A stretch of 33,217 nt of DNA from an uncultured Prevotella sp. (GTDB lineage Bacteria; Bacteroidota; Bacteroidia; Bacteroidales; Bacteroidaceae): assembly GCA_900543155.1 (NCBI GenBank), contig UQQN01000015.1, positions 1 through 33,217 on the forward strand, written 5' to 3'. The position numbers and the translations under genes were made by a program. Positions 29,111-33,217 of the stretch are shown in pieces; the first letter of the stretch is position 1, and every line of letters starts with the position of its first letter. The notes beneath the pieces were generated by a model, which did not search any database, had not been told where the DNA came from, and saw only the letters and a program-made list of their open reading frames with translations.

Positions 29111-30598
29111 ATGCGACAACTGCTTTTGCTGTTTATAGCACTTTTTTCTTTAGTAGGTTGTTTAAAGGATGATGATTACACTGTTTCGGTAAATGATCGT
29201 TTGGCGTTTAGCAAAGACACCATAAAGTTCGATACCATTATCAGTGGCATTCCTACCAAAACCTATTCTATGGCAGTATATAACCCAGCAAACAAGGCTA
29301 TTCGTATTTCGCAAATAGCTTTGCAAAAAGGTGCGTCCTCTCCGTTTAAGGTGCAGGCAGATGGTGCAGCGCTTGAAAATGGAATTGCTACAGATTTTGA
29401 GATTGCACGAAAAGATAGCATGATTGTTTACTTTATGGTGAATGTGCCCAACACAGACAGCGATGCCCCTGTTGACTACACAGACAAATTGGTGTTTACC
29501 ACTGAGGTTGGCGTGAATCAAGAGGTGGTGTTAAAGGCTGCGGGTCAAGACGTAATAGATTTAAAGGCACAACGCATATCGCACGACCTTACTTTAGATG
29601 CAAAACGTCCTTATCATGTATACGATAGTTTGGTAGTAGAGAAAGGGGCTACATTAACTCTTGCAGCAGGCACACAATTCTTTTTTCATTCAAAAACGTC
29701 ATTGATTGTATATGGCACGTTGAAGATAGAAGGCACACTCGAATCGCCTGTCGTGTTACGTGGCGATCGTTTAGACGATATGTTTAAAAATCAACCTTAC
29801 GACCGTACACCAGGTTTGTGGGGTGGGGTAGTATTAAAAAAAGGCTCCTTTGGCAACGAAATCCGTTATGCCGATATTCATAGTGGTAGTTTTGGCGTGC
29901 AAATAGATTCTACCGATGTAGCCCAACGTGCATTGACTATGGAGAACAGCCTTATCACAACCACTACGAATCATGCAATTTCTGTTCGTCAAGCCAACGT
30001 GTTTATAGGTAATAGTCAGATTACCAATGCAGGTGGCGATTGCTTGCATGTGCGCGGTGGTGATGTTACTTTAGTGCATTGCACCCTAGGACGCTTTTTC
30101 GTGTTTACGGGAGGCTATGGTCATGCGCTTGATTTTGCAAACTACGACAATGACGTGCGTTTACCTCTTAAAAAATTGCAAATGTATAATTGCATTGTTA
30201 CGGGCTATCAAGAGGATGAACTGATGGGCAGTAATAATACGGATTTTGAAGATGACGCATTCAACTATAATTTTGCGAACAGTTTAATCAATACGCCCAA
30301 GCCTAAGGACGATGATGCACACTTTGTGAATTGTCTGTGGGATGTAAAAGATAAGAGCAATAATGCACTTCCTGTCGAAGAACAAATTCTGCGTGACAAG
30401 AATTTTACTCCCGAGTTTAACACAGACCATTTGCTTTTTAGCTTTGAACTTTCAGAAAAATCACAAGCCATCGGAAAGGCTGACGCCACAATTACACAGC
30501 AGTATTATCCCAACGATCGTTTAGGGCGTAATAGAGGGAATGCCCCAGATATGGGTTGCTATCAACATCAAGTAAAGAAAGAAGAAAAGGAAAATTAA
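29111..30598 (+). CDS. Putative surface lipoprotein with right-handed beta-helix
   Basis: A 495-aa protein with lipoprotein signal peptide ending SLVGC (Cys17), followed by Leu-Lys-Asp-Asp-Asp. A Lys plus acidic run just after the cysteine resembles the lipoprotein export signal that sends Bacteroidetes lipoproteins to the cell surface. Residues about 25-150 look like an Ig-like beta domain (TYSMAVYNPANKAIRIS). From about 180 the sequence has parallel beta-helix features: VVEKGATLTLAAGTQFFF, LIVYGTLKIEGT, LWGGVVLKKGS, then repeats around NSLITTTTNHAI and NSQITNAGGD. No catalytic residues of a known polysaccharide lyase are evident. The end (DRLGRNRGNAPDMGCYQH) is typical of beta-helix choice-of-anchor proteins. 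Role unknown; adhesion or glycan binding is only a guess. Confidence 0.8.
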   Translation: MRQLLLLFIALFSLVGCLKDDDYTVSVNDRLAFSKDTIKFDTIISGIPTKTYSMAVYNPANKAIRISQIALQKGASSPFKVQADGAALENGIATDFEIARKDSMIVYFMVNVPNTDSDAPVDYTDKLVFTTEVGVNQEVVLKAAGQDVIDLKAQRISHDLTLDAKRPYHVYDSLVVEKGATLTLAAGTQFFFHSKTSLIVYGTLKIEGTLESPVVLRGDRLDDMFKNQPYDRTPGLWGGVVLKKGSFGNEIRYADIHSGSFGVQIDSTDVAQRALTMENSLITTTTNHAISVRQANVFIGNSQITNAGGDCLHVRGGDVTLVHCTLGRFFVFTGGYGHALDFANYDNDVRLPLKKLQMYNCIVTGYQEDELMGSNNTDFEDDAFNYNFANSLINTPKPKDDDAHFVNCLWDVKDKSNNALPVEEQILRDKNFTPEFNTDHLLFSFELSEKSQAIGKADATITQQYYPNDRLGRNRGNAPDMGCYQHQVKKEEKEN

Positions 30599-30661
30599 AT
30601 TTTCGCCTTTCGTTTTTTTAAAGTGACGTTCTAAAATCTGACAAAATAATCAACCAATAAA

Positions 30662-32251
30662 ATGGCAGCAAACGATACACGGGGCGGTAATTCAAACCGT
30701 TCTCGATATACTAATAAAAAGCAAGCACCCGCTACCGACAGTTATGGTCATCTTCAGCCACAAGCTGTGGAGTTGGAGCAAGCTGTATTGGGTGCATTGA
30801 TGATTGAAAAAGATGCATACTATCAGGTAAGCGAAATATTGCGCCCTGAAAGTTTTTACGATCATCGTCACCAACTTATTTACGAAGCCATTCGCCGTCT
30901 TAATCTTGAAGAAAAGCCTGTAGATATTCTCACAGTTACTGAGCAACTGAAAAGTACTAATAATCTTGAGGAAGTGGGTGGCCCATTCTATATCACACAA
31001 CTCAGTGGTATGGTGGCTTCGTCTGCCCACATTGAATATCACGCTCGTATCATCGCACAAAAAGCCACAGCACGTGAGCTAATTACTTATACGAGTGGCA
31101 TTCAAACTAAGGCGTTCGACTCTACGCAAGACATTGACGAGTTGATGCAAGAAGCCGAAGGACAGCTCTTTGAACTGTCGCAGACCAACATGAAAAAGGA
31201 CTACACACAGATTGACCCTGTGATTAAAGAAGCCTACGAAATGTTGCAGAAGGCTGCTGCACGAACCGATGGTATGAGTGGTATCGCATCGGGTTTTCAT
31301 GCACTCGACAAGATGACTTCGGGTTGGCAAAATTCCGACCTTGTGATTCTTGCAGCCCGTCCTGCCATGGGTAAGACGGCTTTTGCATTGAGCATGGCAA
31401 AGAATATGGCAGTAGACCAACAAATACCTGTTGCGATGTTCTCTCTTGAAATGTCGAACGTGCAGTTGGTAAATCGTATGATTGTCAATGTGTGCGAAAT
31501 TAAGGGTGAAACGCTTAAGAGTGGTCAGCTCAAACCTTATGAATGGCAACAATTAGACTCGCGCATTAAGCAACTTGTAGGAGCTCCGCTTTATGTAGAC
31601 GATACGCCTTCGCTTTCGGTATTTGAACTCCGTACCAAAGCACGTCGTTTGGTAAGAGAGCATGGTGTGCAGATTCTGATGATAGACTACTTGCAGCTGA
31701 TGAATGCTTCGGGTATGAATTTTGGTAGTCGTCAGGAAGAAGTTTCTACCATCTCGCGTTCGCTAAAGGGTTTGGCCAAGGAGTTGAATATTCCTATTTT
31801 GGCGCTTTCACAGTTGAACCGTGGTGTTGAGAATCGTGAAGGTAGTGACAAACGTCCGCAGCTTTCAGACCTTCGTGAATCGGGTGCCATCGAGCAGGAT
31901 GCCGATATGGTGCTTTTTATTCACCGTCCTGAGTACTACAAAATTTATCAAGATGAGGCAGGTCATGACTTGCGTGGTAAAGCCGAAATTATTATTGCAA
32001 AACACCGTAATGGTGCTGTGGGCAATATTCTGCTTTCTTTCCGTGGTGAATATGCACGTTTTCAGAATCCAGAAGAAGATAGCGTAAGTTCACTAGAGTC
32101 TTCAGCAGGTTCAAGCATGGGGTCGAATACATCGTCTATGTCCGAAAATCCTTTCTCGCCATTAGGCGGTGCAGATGCAGCGAACTTTCCACCCTTGCCT
32201 GATGCAAATGCATTTCCTCCTGAAGGCGTAGGTGGTCCGCCTCCGTTCTAA
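30662..32251 (+). CDS. dnaB: Replicative DNA helicase DnaB
   Basis: A 529-aa hexameric helicase that unwinds DNA at the replication fork. The N-terminal DnaB domain begins PQAVELEQAVLGALMIE; the RecA-like ATPase has Walker A ARPAMGKTAFA (Lys238), FSLEMSNVQLVNRM, Walker B ILMIDYLQLM, LSQLNRGVE and the AIEQDADMVLFIHR segment. The basic end of the core is KHRNGAVGNILLSF. After about residue 475 a Ser/Gly/Pro/Asn-rich tail of about 50 residues ends GGPPPF, longer than in E. coli DnaB. No intein is present. The upstream lipoprotein gene lies 63 bases away on the same strand with no visible promoter between, so co-transcription is possible. Confidence 0.97.
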   Translation: MAANDTRGGNSNRSRYTNKKQAPATDSYGHLQPQAVELEQAVLGALMIEKDAYYQVSEILRPESFYDHRHQLIYEAIRRLNLEEKPVDILTVTEQLKSTNNLEEVGGPFYITQLSGMVASSAHIEYHARIIAQKATARELITYTSGIQTKAFDSTQDIDELMQEAEGQLFELSQTNMKKDYTQIDPVIKEAYEMLQKAAARTDGMSGIASGFHALDKMTSGWQNSDLVILAARPAMGKTAFALSMAKNMAVDQQIPVAMFSLEMSNVQLVNRMIVNVCEIKGETLKSGQLKPYEWQQLDSRIKQLVGAPLYVDDTPSLSVFELRTKARRLVREHGVQILMIDYLQLMNASGMNFGSRQEEVSTISRSLKGLAKELNIPILALSQLNRGVENREGSDKRPQLSDLRESGAIEQDADMVLFIHRPEYYKIYQDEAGHDLRGKAEIIIAKHRNGAVGNILLSFRGEYARFQNPEEDSVSSLESSAGSSMGSNTSSMSENPFSPLGGADAANFPPLPDANAFPPEGVGGPPPF

Positions 32252-32302
32252 AGAAGTTGGCAAAACTTCAAAATAAAAGTCCAATACAACTTTGTTGTAA
32301 GG

Positions 32303-32359
32303 AAAAAAGTGCAGACGAAGTGAGCCTCAATAATGAGGTGTGATTCGTCTGCACTTTTT
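32303..32359. terminator. Bidirectional terminator after dnaB
   Basis: AAAAAGTGCAGACGAA (32304-32319) pairs with 32344-32359 over 16 bp; an inner CCTCA/TGAGG stem adds to it. A-run and T-run flank the arms, closing both dnaB and the convergent gene. Confidence 0.9.
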
Positions 32360-32375
32360 GTTATTGCAAAAAGAA

Positions 32376-32999
32376 TTATTCAGTAGGCAGTTCAGTACCT
32401 ACATATTCAAAAGTAAAGCTTGATCCTTTTGCTGAAGGGAATTGGCTTCGTGGATCAATTTCAGTGCGATTTTTAAGATGCTCAATCACGCGATTATAGC
32501 ATTCAGCGCCCGATTTAGCTTTCACGTAAGCTTGGAAGGTAGTGTCTTGATAGCGGAACTTCGTAGTACCCGCAATTTGCAACACCCTTTTAAATACGAT
32601 TGTGCCCAAATACCATCCGTAGCGTTCTTCGGCTAATTGTGCGGCTTTAATATCCCTTTTGTTAGTCATCATCATAGGCATCGGTCGGCGCATTTCTTCT
32701 CTGTTGCCCATGCCATTGCCACCATAAGCCTCGTTGTTATTATAGTTTCCCCCATCGTCTTTTCTATGAGTTTTAAATTCCTCCATTGTTTCGGCATTAG
32801 TCTTGATAAGGATAAAATAAACTCTGGGACGAATTTTGTAACGCTTGGGGTAGGGGTTGTCGCTTTCAACATAAGCATGCACATCGTTTTCCATACGTGG
32901 TGTGATAGGAATCTCAGGGATGGAAGCCAAGAACTGCATGAGTTCATCGAAATTGTGTACAAGCGTGTCTTGATTAAAATAGCGAGCGTAAATATTCAT
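32376..32999 (-). CDS. Conserved-looking hypothetical protein, 207 aa
   Basis: I do not recognise the family. There is no signal peptide or membrane helix. Residues 1-78 look folded (YFNQDTLVHNFDELMQFL, then KRYKIRPRVYFILIKTNAET). Residues about 80-113 are a flexible Asn/Gly/Met-rich linker (GGNYNNNEAYGGNG, RRPMPMMM). Residues about 114-207 form a second folded part (AAQLAEERYGWYLGTIVFKRVLQIAGTTKFRYQDTTFQAYVKA). The RRPMPMM stretch is odd but in frame. It converges on dnaB at a shared terminator and lies downstream of tRNA-Gly, which has its own terminator, so it is probably transcribed alone, though no clear promoter is seen. Confidence 0.8.
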   Translation of the reverse strand: MNIYARYFNQDTLVHNFDELMQFLASIPEIPITPRMENDVHAYVESDNPYPKRYKIRPRVYFILIKTNAETMEEFKTHRKDDGGNYNNNEAYGGNGMGNREEMRRPMPMMMTNKRDIKAAQLAEERYGWYLGTIVFKRVLQIAGTTKFRYQDTTFQAYVKAKSGAECYNRVIEHLKNRTEIDPRSQFPSAKGSSFTFEYVGTELPTE

Positions 33000-33111
33000 T
33001 TCTGTAATAAATAATAGATAATCGTTATAAAAGGTTTGTAGTTCAATAATTTAGATGATGTAGTTTTTAAATCGCATAAACCTTCGATAACGAATGCTTT
33101 AGATTTTAAAT

Positions 33112-33151
33112 AAAAAAATTGCAGCTATACGAATGTGATTCGCACAGCTGC
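33112..33151 (-). terminator. Terminator of the tRNA-Gly transcript
   Basis: On the minus strand 33151-33138 pairs with 33134-33121 around a 3-base loop; the two non-Watson-Crick positions are G-U in that orientation only. T7 follows (33118-33112). The strand bias of the wobbles supports the minus strand. Confidence 0.85.
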
Positions 33152-33163
33152 TAAATGAGGTTG

Positions 33164-33217
33164 AGCGGAAAACGAGACTCGAACTCGCGACCCCAACCTT
33201 GGCAAGGTTGTGCTCTA
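33164..33217 (-). tRNA. tRNA-Gly(GCC), 3' part
   Basis: The minus strand shows the 3' half of the D-arm (GAGC), an anticodon arm CAACC-TTGCCAA-GGTTG with anticodon GCC, a short variable loop, a T-arm GCGAG-TTCGAGT-CTCGT and the acceptor 3' half TTTCCGC with discriminator T. The 3' CCA is not encoded (CAA follows). The 5' end lies outside the window. Confidence 0.93.

Overview
The window looks like chromosomal DNA from a Prevotella-like member of the Bacteroidales. Several intergenic regions carry the Bacteroidetes promoter pattern (TTTG, about 19 bases, TAnnTTTG) instead of E. coli -35/-10 boxes. The gene content also fits: a DUF4924 protein, long-form PPi-dependent phosphofructokinase, a Bacteroidetes-type AddAB pair, a GTPase-degenerate EF-G paralogue, and lipoproteins with acidic residues after the lipobox cysteine. 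I see no CRISPR array, prophage module, transposase or polysaccharide utilisation (SusCD) locus. Most of the window is core housekeeping sequence.

Layout. 1-720: a small unidentified protein, then a stem-loop and a terminator. 721-4927: a secreted GH20 hexosaminidase (-) and a phosphosugar mutase (+), divergent from an intergenic island of promoter-bearing repeats. 5068-5829: NudC-type Nudix hydrolase, convergent with a minus-strand cluster at 5921-10928. In transcription order that cluster is LysE-family transporter, DUF4924, RfbD, acyltransferase-3 membrane protein and release factor 3. 11275-12252: ROK-family sugar kinase, divergent from that cluster. 12349-13464: a bPH_4 membrane protein and a small winged-helix protein, separated by a gene-free stretch with an 11-bp tandem repeat and three hairpins. 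13694-20162: addA and addB, the double-strand-break end-processing nuclease/helicase. 20323-23537: a free-standing B3/4 (tRNA-editing-like) protein, then an EF-G2-like factor behind a structured leader. 23757-27385, minus strand: GH25 lysozyme-like anchored protein, pfp, an OmpH-family lipoprotein and a small membrane protein. 27470-32251, plus strand: pepD dipeptidase, a putative surface beta-helix lipoprotein and dnaB. 32376-33217, minus strand: an unidentified conserved-looking protein and the 3' part of tRNA-Gly(GCC) with its terminator.

Functional themes. Sugar phosphate handling (mutase, ROK kinase, PPi-PFK, dTDP-rhamnose synthesis), translation (RF3, EF-G2-like factor, B3/4 domain, tRNA-Gly), genome maintenance (AddAB, DnaB) and envelope (GH20, GH25, OmpH, lipoprotein, acyltransferase). 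The points most worth a second look are the EF-G paralogue, whose G-domain lacks the catalytic His while the RF3 in the same window keeps it; its structured leader; the inverted promoter-repeat island at 2907-3090; and the 11-bp tandem repeat near 12.9 kb. All family assignments come from reading motifs by eye; no database search was run.
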